Source: Periplaneta americana (taxonomy: Eukaryota; Arthropoda; Insecta; Blattodea; Blattidae). Taken from it: a stretch of DNA of 64,000 nucleotides. Position numbers and translations under genes: made by a program. Under the pieces are notes generated by a model. It worked only from the letters and a program-made list of their open reading frames with translations. It was not told the DNA's origin and did no database searches. The stretch covers positions 102,425,330-102,489,329 of the forward strand of contig NC_091131.1 in NCBI RefSeq assembly GCF_040183065.1. Direction: 5' to 3'. The first letter of the stretch is position 1. Every line of letters begins with the position of its first letter. This document shows positions 33,841 to 44,675 of this stretch, piece by piece.

Positions 33841-34072
33841 CACCGCTGTGGAGTAATGGTTAGCATGCCTGACCGTGAAACGAGAGGGCCCAGGTTCAAA
33901 TCCTGCTTGAGGTTTATCCGGGGTTTTCCCTCAACCTATTAAGAGCAAATGTTGGGAAACGTTCGGCGCTGGAACCTGGACTCATTTAGCTGGCATTATC
34001 ACCTTAATATCATTCAGACGCTAGATAACCACAGAGGTTGATAAAATGTCGTAAAATAACCCACTAAAAAAC
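33841..34072 (+). repeat. tRNA-derived SINE, family 1
   Basis: Head CTGTGGAGTAATGGTTAGC with B box AGGTTCAAATCC. It then lacks the GGTCGGGGCAAGTTACCTG stretch of the 16087 copy and goes directly to GAGGTTTATCCGGGGTTTTC. The tail is AGACGCTAGATAACC...GTCGTAAAATAACCC. AAGGATA-like words at both edges may be the target duplication. Confidence 0.85.
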
Positions 34073-34099
34073 CAAGGATATTTCCTTCGTTAGAAGGCC

Positions 34100-34530
34100 G
34101 AATTATCAGTTTTCTTTATAGGCCTATTGAATTTAAAGCCACATGTAATACCACACTATAATTATGTCCATTACTAGGCCTATTTAATGAGAAATCATCG
34201 TAATCATCATCATCTGCCATCTATGAGTTAGTTCGAAATGATCTGTTACAACTTCCGCAATTTATCACTTTCTGTTTTCCAAAATGTATTCTTCTTCTGC
34301 ATTCACTTTTTAAAACCTGTTTGGAAAGGCGAATTGGATTTATTAATCTATAGAATTCTTCAAGTTCTATTTCTTTATACGTAGTGTCCCAAATTGACGT
34401 ATAAACTCTTTGAAATACTAACACACAGCAAAGAAATGAGATAGAAATATAATTTTTGCTGTTTATAATTCAGAATGCAGTGGAAAGCATGGAAACATGT
34501 TCCTCTGTTTATTAACAAACATGGCGGTAC
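34100..34530. other. Intergenic, nothing recognised
   Basis: A 67-codon minus-strand frame at 34221-34424 has no domain I recognise. Confidence 0.4.
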
Positions 34531-34531
34531 A

Positions 34532-34692
34532 ATCCAAATCTGGCTTTCAGGTAGAAGCTTCCTGCGAACAAGGCTTGAATAATTTCAAGGGAAAAATTGC
34601 TCCGGAGCCGGGTATCGATCCCGGGACCCTTCGCTTAACGCGCAAGAATGCTCTACCGAATAAGCAACCCCAGGAACCATACACGACACCGT
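34532..34692 (-). repeat. tRNA-derived SINE, family 10
   Basis: Read on the minus strand: TTCGGTAGAGCATTCTTGCG, B box GGGATCGATACCCGG, then GAGCAATTTTTCCCTTGAAA, TTATTCAAGCCTTGTTCGC and CTACCTGAAAGCCAGATTTG. The same body is at 54255-54340. Confidence 0.8.
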
Positions 34693-34809
34693 CACAATTC
34701 TTCCTCTTATATCCACACAACTCATATGAGCTGACAAGACGCCAGAAACCCAATTTCGAGTGCACACAATTCTGTGTGACTTGCATTGTGGCTTTCTGTT
34801 AACGTACCT

Positions 34810-36036
34810 ACAGTATATATTACGAATATATTCGTTACGTTCAATCTTTCCGAAGTACTGCATGAATCCACGCTTATCATCTATTTTCATCTTCGGGGAA
34901 TGAAAGCGTTCTTATATGGGTGCCTGATTTTAATGAAGTATGTAGTACAGCATAATTAAACTTAAACGATGCAAATGAAAATCTCCCAGGAATAAGGATG
35001 TAACCAACAAATCTGTAATAAAATTCATCTTTCAGGAGAAAGAAAAATATTTTCAGGGACATATTTCATTTGGCCTATATTTACTATCACAACCATTTGA
35101 CTAAACAAGGATACAAGTTTATTCAGCCATTAAACGCAATAATTTATTGTTATAAATAAATGGTTCAAAATTACTTTTTTCACGTACACCACGTTTCAAT
35201 AATTCTTCCGGGGAGGTCTTCAAATATGTACAATAAATGTCTGAAATGAAATGTCAAAATTTTTAGGTTGGTAACTTAAATAAATATAAAAAACGATTAT
35301 AGTAATTCTTACCATTATATTTCCCCGTAGTGCAGTAAAAATAAAACAAGCAAGTGTTAAAAATAATATCTCTCTTTAAAAATCTCAATGTTAAATTAAA
35401 TTAAAGTTTCACTGCGATCTTCGATCATTCTCCCGCACTTTAAACTTCAGCTCGGAGTCTGACTCACCCCTAAGCCAACGTTGCCAATTCTAACAACAGC
35501 ATGGCTTGTTAATTTAAGATGGCTGTGATATTGTTAATTTACCAGAAGAGAGAAACTGAATGGAATCGAAATTTAAACGATCATCTATGATTAGAATGCA
35601 ACTTTTCAACTACAAGTTTACAATGACACTTTATTGATATTCTTATTTTTTCTTTCTTGAGACGAAAGTTCTATAGTTTTCTTAAATAATAAGCTTTCCA
35701 CGAAATAAAAGCAAGCGTTCTGTGTATTAACAGCAGTCAATGTAATTCTGATGATCATTATCTGAAGTCCTACATATCATTATTAAATCAAAACGAGCAC
35801 TTATCGAGGTTTTAATGGATACAGACATATAATTTAGCTGTCGCTTCACATTATACGAAGCCTTGGTATATTGTCTCCACCCGCCTGTGTTAGGACTTGC
35901 GAAAGCATAAACCGAAAACGCTCTGAAGCCACCTGCATTAGTGCAAACAGTTATCGTAAGGTAAAGGAGAGCAAGGGTTTCACAGAGTTGTTCAAATATT
36001 GCTCTGTCAGCTGCTTAATATTACGACAAAAAAATA

Positions 36037-36039
<3 letters not shown>
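34810..36039. other. Intergenic, nothing recognised
   Basis: AT-rich for 1.2 kb with no shared repeats or coding signal that I can support. Confidence 0.5.

Positions 36040-36100
<61 letters not shown>
36040..36100. repeat. (TA)n microsatellite
   Basis: About 30 TA units. Confidence 0.98.
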
Positions 36101-36102
<2 letters not shown>

Positions 36103-36339
36103 TATTAAGGGATAACGTCGGCTTCTCTAGATGTAGGCTTACTTAAACAAATTTCTTCTTTCTTTAGAATGTCCACTTCTAACTAAAACTTTGGTCGATG
36201 TGTGAAATTCTTCTCGATCTAAGAACATTGATTGCTAGTTAGATTTCTGAAGAGCAGGCAAAGACCGCCAGCTTCTAGCATTTCCTTCAGTAGGGAAGTC
36301 TACGTAAACTAAATGTTGATGCCTTTCTTTTTATAATCG

Positions 36340-36901
36340 TGGTGCTAATGATGATAATGATGATGGAAATTATAACATGCTGATCATGTCAGTGGTAACA
36401 GTGATGGTGGAATGATGGTAGTGGTGGCGATAAGTAATGCTGTTGATAGTGGTAACGGTTGGTGGTGATTGTGGTAGTGGTAGTAGGTGGTGGTGGTAAG
36501 TAGAGGTGGTAATGGTTGATACTGGTAGTGGTAGTGATTGATGATGACAGTGGTAGTAGGTGGTGATAGTTGGTAGTTGTGATAATGGTGATTGTGGTGG
36601 TGACAGTGTTAGTAGTTAGTAGATAGAGGTGGCTGTTGATTGTGGTACCTAATGATAGTGATTGAAATTGGTAGTGGTGGCGATGAGTAGTGGTAGTAAT
36701 AGTAGTCGCGATGAGTAGTTGCTATGATAGTTGTATATGGTAGTGCCGATGAGTAGTGATAGTGATAATTGGTGGCGGTGGTGGTGATGGTAGTGGTGGT
36801 GGTGGTGGTGGTGGTGGTGGTAGTAGTAGCGATGAGTAGTTGCAATGTTAGTTGGATATGGTAGTGCCGATGAGTAGTAATGGTGATAATTGGTGGTGGT
36901 G

Positions 36902-36969
<68 letters not shown>

Positions 36970-37592
36970 TGCGATGAGTAGTTGCAATGATAGTTGGATA
37001 TGGTAGTGCCGATGAGTAGTGTAGTAGTAGTCGTAATGAGTAGTTACAATGATAGTTGGATATGGTAATGGTGCCGATGAGTAGTGGTAGTGATAGTTGG
37101 TGGTGATAATGGTGGCGATGAGTAGTTGTAGTGATAGTTGGTAGTGGCAGTGGTGGCAATGAGTAAAGGTAGTGATAGTTGGATATGGTAGTGGTGACGA
37201 TGAGTAGTGGTAGTGATTATTGGATATGGTAGTGGGGCGATGGGTAGTAGAGATAATGGTGGTAATGGTTGGTGGTGGTAGTGCCAATGATTGCTGGTGA
37301 TAGTGTTGGCAATGGTAGTCATGATGGCGGTATTATTAATGGTTGACAGTGGTAGTGGTGGTAATGGTAGTAGTGCTATTGGTTGATGGTAGTAGATAGG
37401 TGGTGGTAGTAAATGATGGTAGTTGTAATGATGGTTGTCGTTAGTGATTGGTGGTAGTGGTTGATATCGGTAGTAATGGTGGTGATGGTTATGGTAGTAA
37501 TGAATAATGTCTGAACATAGTGATGATGTTGATGGTGGTAGTGATAGTGGTGATAATTATGGTAATGGTAGTGGTAGAGATGAATATTAGTA
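36340..37592. repeat. G/T-rich composite minisatellite
   Basis: Over 1.2 kb the plus strand is almost free of C and built from GGT, AGT and GAT triplets. Embedded is a recurring block (GCGATGAGTAGTTGCAATG, ATAGTTGGATATGGTAGTG, CCGATGAGTAGT) at about 36709, 36829, 36970 and 37035, separated by GGT or AGT runs of varying length, including (AGT)n at about 36913-36969. All long Tyr/His/Thr-rich frames on the minus strand are by-products. Confidence 0.9.
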
Positions 37593-37757
37593 TTAGTATT
37601 TATTTATTTAACCTGGTAGAGATAAGGCCATCAGGCCTTCTCTGTCCCTCTACCAGGGGATTACAACTATAACATGAACAATAAAATTACAATTAATATT
37701 AATTTTACAATTACAATTACAATAAAAATTAAAGTACGACAAGAATACAAGAATAGT
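37593..37757 (-). mobile_element. LINE 3' end
   Basis: On the minus strand it ends in a TTAAATAAATAAATA tail. Bases 37609-37662 form the two-tier hairpin of the LINE at 54.6 kb: outer CCTGGTAGAG/CTCTACCAGG, inner AAGGCC/GGCCTT. Upstream is AT-rich 3' UTR. It interrupts the G/T-rich array. Confidence 0.8.
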
Positions 37758-37870
37758 GGTCGTAATGGTAGTAGTGATGGTGGTAGTAGTAGTGGTTAAT
37801 AGTGATAGTGGTAGTTGATCATAGTATTGGTAATGCTGGTTGTGGTGGTGTGGTGGTGGTCGATAGTAGT
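37758..37870. repeat. Continuation of the G/T-rich array
   Basis: GGTAGTAGTGATGG-type triplets resume after the LINE tail, and more follow the hAT element at 38973-39060. Confidence 0.85.
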
Positions 37871-37878
37871 ACTACACC

Positions 37879-38964
37879 CAGTGGCGGCTGATTGACTGAG
37901 GCAAGTGAGGCCGGGCCTCAGTCACTTGCTTAACTGAAATCAAATTTTGTTTTTATGTAATGTATTAGTTATTGCAATGAAGCATATATCGCTGTATAGA
38001 AGCATTTGAAAACTTTGTGATGTAGATAGACCTGTTTTGCAGTAAAATTTGTTAATGAGGCCAGGATCGCTCGTGCCGGGTCTGCTTTTGCATTTTCATG
38101 TGTCTTCGCGGGCTTTTGAGGTTGCGCTTAAAACGTTGTAACTGAGGCACAATTCGTCTGGCCTGGTCAGGTTTCACTCCTCCCAACCATGGTCCGGCCT
38201 CAAGGGTAGAGTGGGGTGGGAATAGGGTGACTTGTCTTCCTAAATAGGCCATAAATAACAAACATACCAGCTCTTTGGCAGGCAGAGACCCACACTATTC
38301 TCTCCTTTTATGTCTTAGTTTATGACTTAAGCGAGGGTATTGTACTATTGTACTTCGTGTAGTGAATCTGGGTCAATTTTGTTATGTATTTCGGGTAAAT
38401 ATAAACAGAAACAAATGCCAGAAATAATTCTGGTGTAGTTAATTCATTGTTAGAGTGTCCTTTTTCGAGAAGAAATAATATTGAAAGAAAGAAAGTTTTA
38501 AATAAAGAGAGAGCCTACCGAGATACCTATGACATCGCTGACAATTTTTCTGACAGATAATCTTAAAACGCGAGTTTCTATTGCATCCTGGTATGGGCAA
38601 CATAAATGGTTAAGTGGTAATGTGGTGCAAAATAAACTTCTCTGTTGGCCTTATTTGTTGCTGTCAAAGGAAAAAAAAAGAAAATAAAAAAGAAAAGAAA
38701 GAAAGGGAAATTTCAACACGTAATATGGGTTGCTTCATCACACTGATACAATCGCTGAAACTCGCAGCATAACAGCTTATTTGGTGAAATTATTATTTTT
38801 CATTATTAGTAATAATAATAGACTAATAATAATAATACAGTAATAATGATATTAATAATCTAATAACAATAATAATTAATATCATAAATAAACATTTTCT
38901 ATCGGAGGCACTTAAACTAGTTGCATCTGGCCTCACCGAGGATTTCGATCACCGGCCGCTACTG
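37879..38964 (+). mobile_element. hAT element with perfect TSD
   Basis: Exact 8-bp duplication ACTACACC at 37871-37878 and 38965-38972. Ends CAGTGGCGGCTG and CGGCCGCTACTG, the classic hAT terminus. The left end is followed by an inverted CTGAGGCAAGTGAGGCC/GGCCTCAGTCACTTG motif. It carries a decayed transposase N-terminus and an AAT-rich stretch (38800-38890). It inserted into the G/T-rich array. Confidence 0.93.
38575..38675 (+). pseudogene. hAT TTF-type zinc finger remnant
   Basis: About 30 codons (ASWYGQHKWLSG then LLCWPYLLLSK) match the TTF-type zinc finger that precedes the catalytic domain in ZMYM1/DUF4371-like hAT transposases, where the family has W(Y)...WL.G....LFC.PCLLF. The second CxxC is altered to CWPY. 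Everything downstream is deleted. Confidence 0.6.
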
Positions 38965-39204
38965 ACTACACCGTAGTGATGGTGGTGATTGATAATGATA
39001 ATGAATAGTGGTTGAAGTTAAGGATGATGTTGGTAGTGGTTTATGGCAGTGGTGATGAAAATTGTGTAAACTTGAACGTACAGCTGTCAAAAAAAAAGTG
39101 GCCGCACTCGTGAACTGCGAATATTTTCAAAGTCCACTTCGGGTCGCGGCGATGTTACACGATGCATGTGCTTGTACAAGGAGTTCCGGAACTATGGAAG
39201 TGTT

Positions 39205-39275
39205 CCATATCTGCTCCTCGCAGACCAGCGGTAAAGTGCTTGTTTAATGATTCAAAGGTTGTGGGTTCGCGCCTT
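39205..39275 (+). repeat. tRNA-like SINE head fragment
   Basis: A-box-like GACCAGCGGTAAAGTGC and B box GTGGGTTCGCGCC. No intact cloverleaf, so not a tRNA gene. Confidence 0.55.
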
Positions 39276-39457
39276 CTTCATGTTTTCATTTTATTTTTTA
39301 ATCGTTCTTTAGCGATGTAAATGATATTCAAATTATCATTTATATCCAGTTATCGTTCTTGATGGATATCACGTTATTTATATTTTGTTATCGTTCTTTA
39401 GGGATATGAATAAAATTCAAGTCATTATTTGTATTCTGTTATCGTTTTATAACGATA

Positions 39458-39459
<2 letters not shown>

Positions 39460-39553
<94 letters not shown>
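39460..39553. repeat. (AAT)n(ATT)n palindrome
   Basis: About 14 AAT units pass directly into about 16 ATT units, a perfect self-complementary tract of over 80 bases with no spacer. Confidence 0.97.
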
Positions 39554-39559
39554 GTATCT

Positions 39560-40065
39560 CCAGTGGGGGTTAGCCCTATTTTACATATGTATGTTAGGGC
39601 TATAGTTTTATACACAAAACAGATAAGCATAAAGAGAAATGGAAAAGAAAATTAAATTAGCTTACGCGATGTAAACAAAACATAAACAATCCGTAAATTA
39701 GGCATTGCGATTGCAAAACAAATATCAGTTATCAATTTGAAACATACAAAAACATTAACAACACACATACGTAACACTTCTATAACACAAATATGCAGCT
39801 TTCCATACCATACATCATAAATTAATACACAATAGTCACACAAACACAATCAAACTATAATTACGACATTGCGACGACATCAAGCATCCCATGACTGACT
39901 CACATACATAACAAATCAAGCATCCGTTGCAACACATACACTTCAACATAGTAACCACACTTTTAAAAGTTACAAATTTGGCTCCAAGAAGAATAAATAG
40001 GACACTGTTACTAATTACTATTCTTCTACAATTTCTTAAATACATCTGTAATAAATCTGTGAAAT
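39560..40065. other. Unidentified insert in the minisatellite
   Basis: It starts with CCCTATTTTACATATGTATG and TTAGGGCTATAG words. A/C-rich on the plus strand with no ORF of note. I cannot name it and see no clean terminal repeats. Confidence 0.4.
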
Positions 40066-40547
40066 TCCGATATGAATAATATTCACGTTTTTTATATTGT
40101 TATCGTTCTTTAGCGATATAGATAATGTTCAAGTTATCATTTATATTCTGTTTTCCTTCATTAGCATTATAAAATAATATTCAAGTTATTTATATTGTTA
40201 TTGTTCTTTCGCAATATAAATAATCTGTATTTTATGTAGGTAATTATTATAACACAAATAAACATCTTTCTTTGTAAAATAGGTTACTTTATTCAGATAA
40301 TTAAACACGTATTATATAATATCTTATATTAATTAAACAAACCGATATTTATCATTTATATTGTGTTATCGTTCTTTAGTGATACTGTATAAATAATATT
40401 CAAGTTATTTATATTATAATCATTCTTTAGCGATATAAATAACATAAATTTAATATTAGGTTTGTAAAAATCCAGTTGCATAATACTGCTATTAGTTTTT
40501 CTTTTTGTATTATTACATTATACTATCTTGAACCACAATAAAATGAA

Positions 40548-40623
40548 AAGGAGTAACGAGGAATTGAACCTGAGACGTTGACATCTAAATTCCGACGTTC
40601 GTCCGCTGAGCTACGAGGGCAAA
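40548..40623 (-). repeat. tRNA-like sequence, SINE head or tRNA pseudogene
   Basis: On the minus strand: TAGCTCAGCGG (good A box) and AGGTTCAATTCC (good B box) with near-tRNA spacing. The acceptor arms (GCCCTCG and CGTTACTCC) do not pair, so I do not call a functional tRNA. Confidence 0.6.
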
Positions 40624-40954
40624 AGTGTGGAAACATTTTCGGAAAAATTGGCCCAATCACACTCTAAGATTTTCTGATGATTCGTAGAAGCTAGTCTAGG
40701 ATGCGGGGGGCAAAGGCTAATTGAGATTTCCCGATCTCTGATAGGGTCAAACATCCTGATAGAATTAATATTTAACCCTTGCCGTGACTTTCGGTGAAGT
40801 CCGGAGGGCCCAATTAGTCAAATCCACTTTCTCCTCATCTCCACGCTTGGGCCCCCTGGAATTTAATAAGATGCGAAAGAGATAGTGGTGTGCGGAAAGC
40901 AACGGGATGTTACCGCATTTAGGCCTATCCTTCCCAAGAAAAACTGCAAACATG

Positions 40955-41356
40955 AACAAAGGAAGCTTTAAATAGAAGAAGAAGCATCTTCTGCGGACCT
41001 CTGGAAAAAGAACTAAGGAAGAGACTAGTGAAGTGCTTTGTGTGGAGTGTGGCATTGTATGGGGAAGGAACATGGACATTACGACGAAATGAAGAGAAAC
41101 GAATTGAAGCATTTGAAATGTGGATGTGGAGAAGAACGGTGCGTGTGAAGTGGACAGATAGAATAAGAAATAAAATTGTGTTTGAAAAAGTGAGTGAAGA
41201 AAGAATGATGCTGAAACTGATTAGAAAGATAAAAAGTAACTGGTTGGGTCTCTGGTTGAAAAGAATAATAGACGACATTAGGATATGTGGATCATATGCG
41301 GAGACTAAGAGGAAGGCAGAAAATAGGAAAGATTGGAGATTGCTGGGTTTGCAATG
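40955..41356 (+). pseudogene. LINE ORF2 C-terminal fragment
   Basis: A coding remnant of a non-LTR retrotransposon. An upstream frame gives LEKELRKRLVKCFVWSVALYG. The open frame then continues with TWTLRRNEEKRIEAFEMWMW, RRTVRVKWTDRIRNK and LKLIRKIKSNWLGLWLKR, then a small deletion, and ends YAETKRKAENRKDWRLLGLQ. This Trp-rich block is the conserved C-terminal part of a LINE family very common in insects. It ends in a short TATG repeat (41385-41395) typical of its 3' terminus. One frameshift near 41020. Confidence 0.82.
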
Positions 41357-41399
41357 AAAGACCTGCCCATCGACAGAACACTTATGTATGTATGTTCAG

Positions 41400-41790
41400 A
41401 ATGCTTGGAATATCGTGTCTAAAAACAGTCGCTATTTGCATAGACTAGTCAATTCCATGCCCACTCGACTGCAAGATGATCGAGATAAGAGGAAGATAGA
41501 CTAAATATTGAATTATGGTTTTTTTGTTTTGTTTTTTGAACCCTTAATTGTTTGAATGTTTTAAGGCCGACGCCAGTAAATTTGTTTTGTTTATGCCACG
41601 AAAGATATTTTTATTGAGAATAAAATCTTTTTTCTTTCCATTTGCAGCCACAATATCATAATGATAAAGTCATGGCATAATATATTAATGAACCTGATGT
41701 TAATTACTAAAATAATCGTAAACGAAAAAGGAGCCATTATGTATAGTTTGTCTCTCTCAAAAACAGAACAAAAAAGAACATAAAAAGCAC
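41400..41790. other. Intergenic, nothing recognised
   Basis: No coding or repeat signal. Confidence 0.5.
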
Positions 41791-41852
41791 GTGGTTGTAG
41801 TCGAACGCAGGACCTCATGAATAAGAGGCCTGAACGCTACCATTATGCTATC
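41790..41852 (-). repeat. tRNA-like SINE head fragment
   Basis: On the minus strand: A-box-like TAGCATAATGGTAGCG and B-box-like GCGTTCGACTAC, with an anticodon-arm-like GGCCTCTTATTCATGAGGTCC between them. Confidence 0.55.
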
Positions 41853-42329
41853 GATAACACACAGAATACTTCAATTATAACTGTAGATATCAGGCAACGT
41901 GGTCCAACAACATGTAACATCGCCTGTCTCCGAATTGTAGCGAAGATACCCGAAGGGAACTTTGTTCCAAGAGAGCGGCCACTTTTTCTTTTGACAGCTG
42001 TACAACAGGCTAAGCTAATAGAATATAATACAGTACAAATGCAGTAAACTGAGCACACTGTTTTCAAGAAAACGTTTTGTATGGAAGGCGAAACTCTACA
42101 AAGAAGTAGCTCAATTGATGATAGGATGGTGATAGTAATGATGATAATAGAGATGATGAAGGTGGTATAGTGATCATAGTAATATTGGTGGTAATGACAG
42201 TTAATTCTCGAAGTAATTGTGCGTAACACATGGTGGGATCCTCTTCTCAAGAGTTGTCAGCAAGATAACGGGCCTCCAGCTAGACATCATACAACGTCGC
42301 ACACAAATGTTAAGTAAATCGAAACTCAC

Positions 42330-42461
42330 TAGAGGGATAGGTATCGGTTTGAGTCCAGTGGTCGTCAGCACTCGCTGAAATAGGTAGAGTGCAAGCAGTG
42401 CAAGGAATGATGCTCCGTCGTGCAGAAGGGATAGGGAGACAGCATACCCGCCAGCAGCCAT
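42330..42461 (-). CDS. Candidate first coding exon of a host gene
   Basis: On the minus strand an ATG at 42461 in good context (GCAACCATGGCTG) opens 44 codons: MAAGGYAVSLSLLHDGASFL then a hydrophobic stretch LALLALYLFQRVLTTTGLKP. A good 5' splice site (CTA|GTGAGT) falls exactly after codon 44. Upstream (42465-42580) is CpG- and GC-rich DNA, unlike its surroundings, as expected of a 5' UTR. The hydrophobic segment could be a signal anchor. I do not recognise the protein, and no second exon is identifiable. Chance cannot be excluded. Confidence 0.35.
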
Positions 42462-42589
42462 GGTTGCACGCTGGCGCTGTAAGAGACCTGCGGGTAACAG
42501 ACGCTAGCCCGAGAGTGAAGTGTGCTGACGACTGCTGAGTTAGACGAAGGGAGGGGGGGAAAGAGAAATTCTATACGTTGCATAAAACA

Positions 42590-42903
42590 AGCCACAGTCG
42601 ATTACTACACTTTAACAGCCGCTTAAATGATAGTAAAATTAAATTACATGATTTTGGTCCCAGTTAACTATCTTTAAATCAGTGACGAATTGTTATTTTA
42701 TCATAATACGAATTTCGTAAATACTTTCATTAAAACGACCATTAATATTAATTGTGAGGCGTTCTATCTGAATTGCCTAGAAAATACTGCACGAGTATGT
42801 AAGCTGAATATTCATTACCAGAAAGGAATATTTACTATTACTTGTTGGTTAAAGGCAAATTTGCAACAAATGTCTCCAGAAGACAAATCGCGGATTAAAC
42901 TAA

Positions 42904-42913
<10 letters not shown>
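42590..42913. other. Intergenic, nothing recognised
   Basis: AT-rich, no signal. Confidence 0.45.

Positions 42914-42966
<53 letters not shown>
42914..42966. repeat. (CA)n microsatellite
   Basis: About 26 CA units that run straight into the CAGT end of a pogo/Tigger element and may have grown from it. Confidence 0.97.
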
Positions 42967-42971
<5 letters not shown>

Positions 42972-43299
42972 ATCTCGGTATAACGCTCTTGAAAGAATCT
43001 GTTGAAAAGCGTGTTATAAGCGAGAAAACGTTATAAGCGGGAAATGAGATTTTCTTAAACATATGCTTTCAAACTGTACCACTTAGGCCTACTGTATTTT
43101 ATTACAGTGTTAAGATATCAGATTGTTTTACATGAAAACTGCTAGACGCTACTAAAGTGTTCTTTTAACGACATCATTGCATCTCTCCTGTCTCCATACT
43201 TAACACTGTCGTTCTCAATGTGGTGGAGATTAGGCTACGAAATAAATCTTCCGACACATCATGGTGAGAAGTCAAATATGCTGACAGTGGATAATGCAT

Positions 43300-43650
43300 C
43301 CAGCGCACCTGACTTTGACGGTGGTACGTCATAATTATTGTCCTTGTCCTCTTCACTGTAGTCGCTGCGTTCTTGACTGTCAGTTATAACAGTATTTGTT
43401 ATTGTGTTAACAGTAGTGTCTGTTGTTGAGCAGTAACAAGATCGTCGTCAACAGGGCATTTCTCGGTCTTGTGGATAAGCGATTTGTCAGGCAAAATCCG
43501 AAAGAGACGACCGAACTCGACAACATTATAAATGTCGTCAGGTTTATACCTCTCTAGAAGCCCTCTGGCAGTCTGCAAGATCCAGGTTTTAATATCTTCG
43601 TTAAGAGAGACTGCTTCCCCTTGGCGATAAACAATACAATAAGGTTGTCG
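43300..43650 (-). pseudogene. Tigger transposase fragment
   Basis: On the minus strand: LNEDIKTWILQTARGLLERY, then KPDDIYNVVEFGRLFRILPD and KSLIHKTEKCPVDDD. In Tigger/pogo transposases this reads PxDIFNxDETGLFFRLLPDKTL; the catalytic Asp of NxDE is Val here. A shifted frame later gives NNYDVPPSKSGALDALSTVS, resembling the C-terminal region, so the second and third catalytic residues have been deleted. Confidence 0.72.
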
Positions 43651-43749
43651 GAAAAAATTTTATTGAGAACTCTGTAGATGTTCTGAATTCGTAGTGCCAA
43701 GTTCTTTAAGGTGAGTTTTGGTTACAATAAGCGTTAATTTCGTTATAAC

Positions 43750-44675
43750 TAGAGCCCGGATGTTTGACAAAATGTATTTTTACTAGGTGAAAGTAAATCA
43801 TTATTTGCATAGATACAAATGTGATTTGGGGTGAATCAAGGTGATAGAGCCAAATGTTGTCTATTTTGCCTTTTCAAGGTATTTCTTACTAATTCAATAA
43901 TAAATGCTTTTTTGTCATTTTAAAGCAATATTTCTTGTTTATTTTAAATTCTCTAATTAATTGCAATGCAATTTGTATCAAACTTAAATATATGAAACAA
44001 TGACACACTTTAGTAACAACAGTAAGTAAAAGTAATTTATTTCGGCGTTTAATCTGCTAATAATCGTGTTTTAATACTATTGGTGTAATATGTATAGTGA
44101 TCGACAAAAATAATAATGTCATGTCTTCACAATATCAGTAATCAGTTTTATAATTTTAAATGTTAAGCCCGTTCTCATAGAAGTTGTCACGTAGCATTTT
44201 CAATTGTTTGCTTTCATATTTTCAAATCTTACTGCTATAATCTTGTGCTACACGTGTTTATTATTGTAGGAGAAAAAAATTTGAGTGAGGAACAGTCAGT
44301 TATTATTGGGTGAGAGAAGGTAATAAGATCGGTTAGCTAGAATGCTATACTCATTAAACCATTGAAAAGTAAACTTCATGCTTACATTAGTGAATTTGGT
44401 GCCATGTGTGTTTCAACTGATGGAACAGTTTTGTTATGTAAGGTTTGTGAAAAGACAATCACGAAAAAAAAAAAGTATTTTATAAGTCAGCATGTGTCAT
44501 CTACGAAGTAAATATGTGAGTTATGTTGATATAATTTAAATTTATTGCTGAAATATATATAGCCTTTTTAAAATTTATAATGCTTTTTTCGAAATTTGTG
44601 CCTTTTTTTACGTTTTATTGTCTTTTTGCCTGCCTATTTTAACTGTTATAAATGCTTAAACATCCCAAGTCTCTA
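43750..44675 (+). mobile_element. hAT element inside Tigger
   Basis: Flanks GTTATAAC (43742-43749) and CTTATAAC (44676-44683) match at 7 of 8 bases. Ends TAGAGCCCGGATGTTT and, inverted, TAGAGACTTGGGATGTTT. It carries the N-terminal zinc-finger part of a hAT transposase. A related, 5'-truncated copy is at 61516-61875. Confidence 0.85.
44368..44513 (+). pseudogene. hAT transposase N-terminus with BED-like finger
   Basis: The frame reads KLHAYISEFGAMCVSTDGTV, LLCKVCEKTITKKKKYF and ISQHVSSTK before a stop. C-x2-C with a following His fits the BED-type finger of CGGBP1-like hAT proteins. An A11 run encodes the Lys block and is a likely frameshift hotspot. The catalytic domain is missing. Confidence 0.75.

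Larger units (their letters stand above)
39296..40450 (+). repeat. ~60-bp AT-rich minisatellite, interrupted
   Basis: The word GTTATCGTTCTTTAGCGATAT recurs near 39300, 39348, 39388, 39440, 40100, 40200, 40366 and 40425, alternating with ATAATATTCAAGTTATTTATATT. The ATCG/CGAT pair in each unit can form a small hairpin. The array is split by an AAT/ATT tract and about 500 bases of unrelated DNA (39560-40065). Confidence 0.85.

Noticed and set aside
36609..37322. Long minus-strand open frames rich in Thr, Tyr and His
   Set aside because: They follow the GGT/AGT triplet array in all frames; no start context, domain or non-repetitive segment.
39296..40450. CRISPR-like array
   Set aside because: The spacing words recur at near-regular intervals but spacers are not unique, the DNA is clearly eukaryotic, and the units are a degenerate minisatellite.
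40548..40623. A functional tRNA gene
   Set aside because: A and B boxes are good but the acceptor arms do not pair and the flanks resemble SINE insertions.
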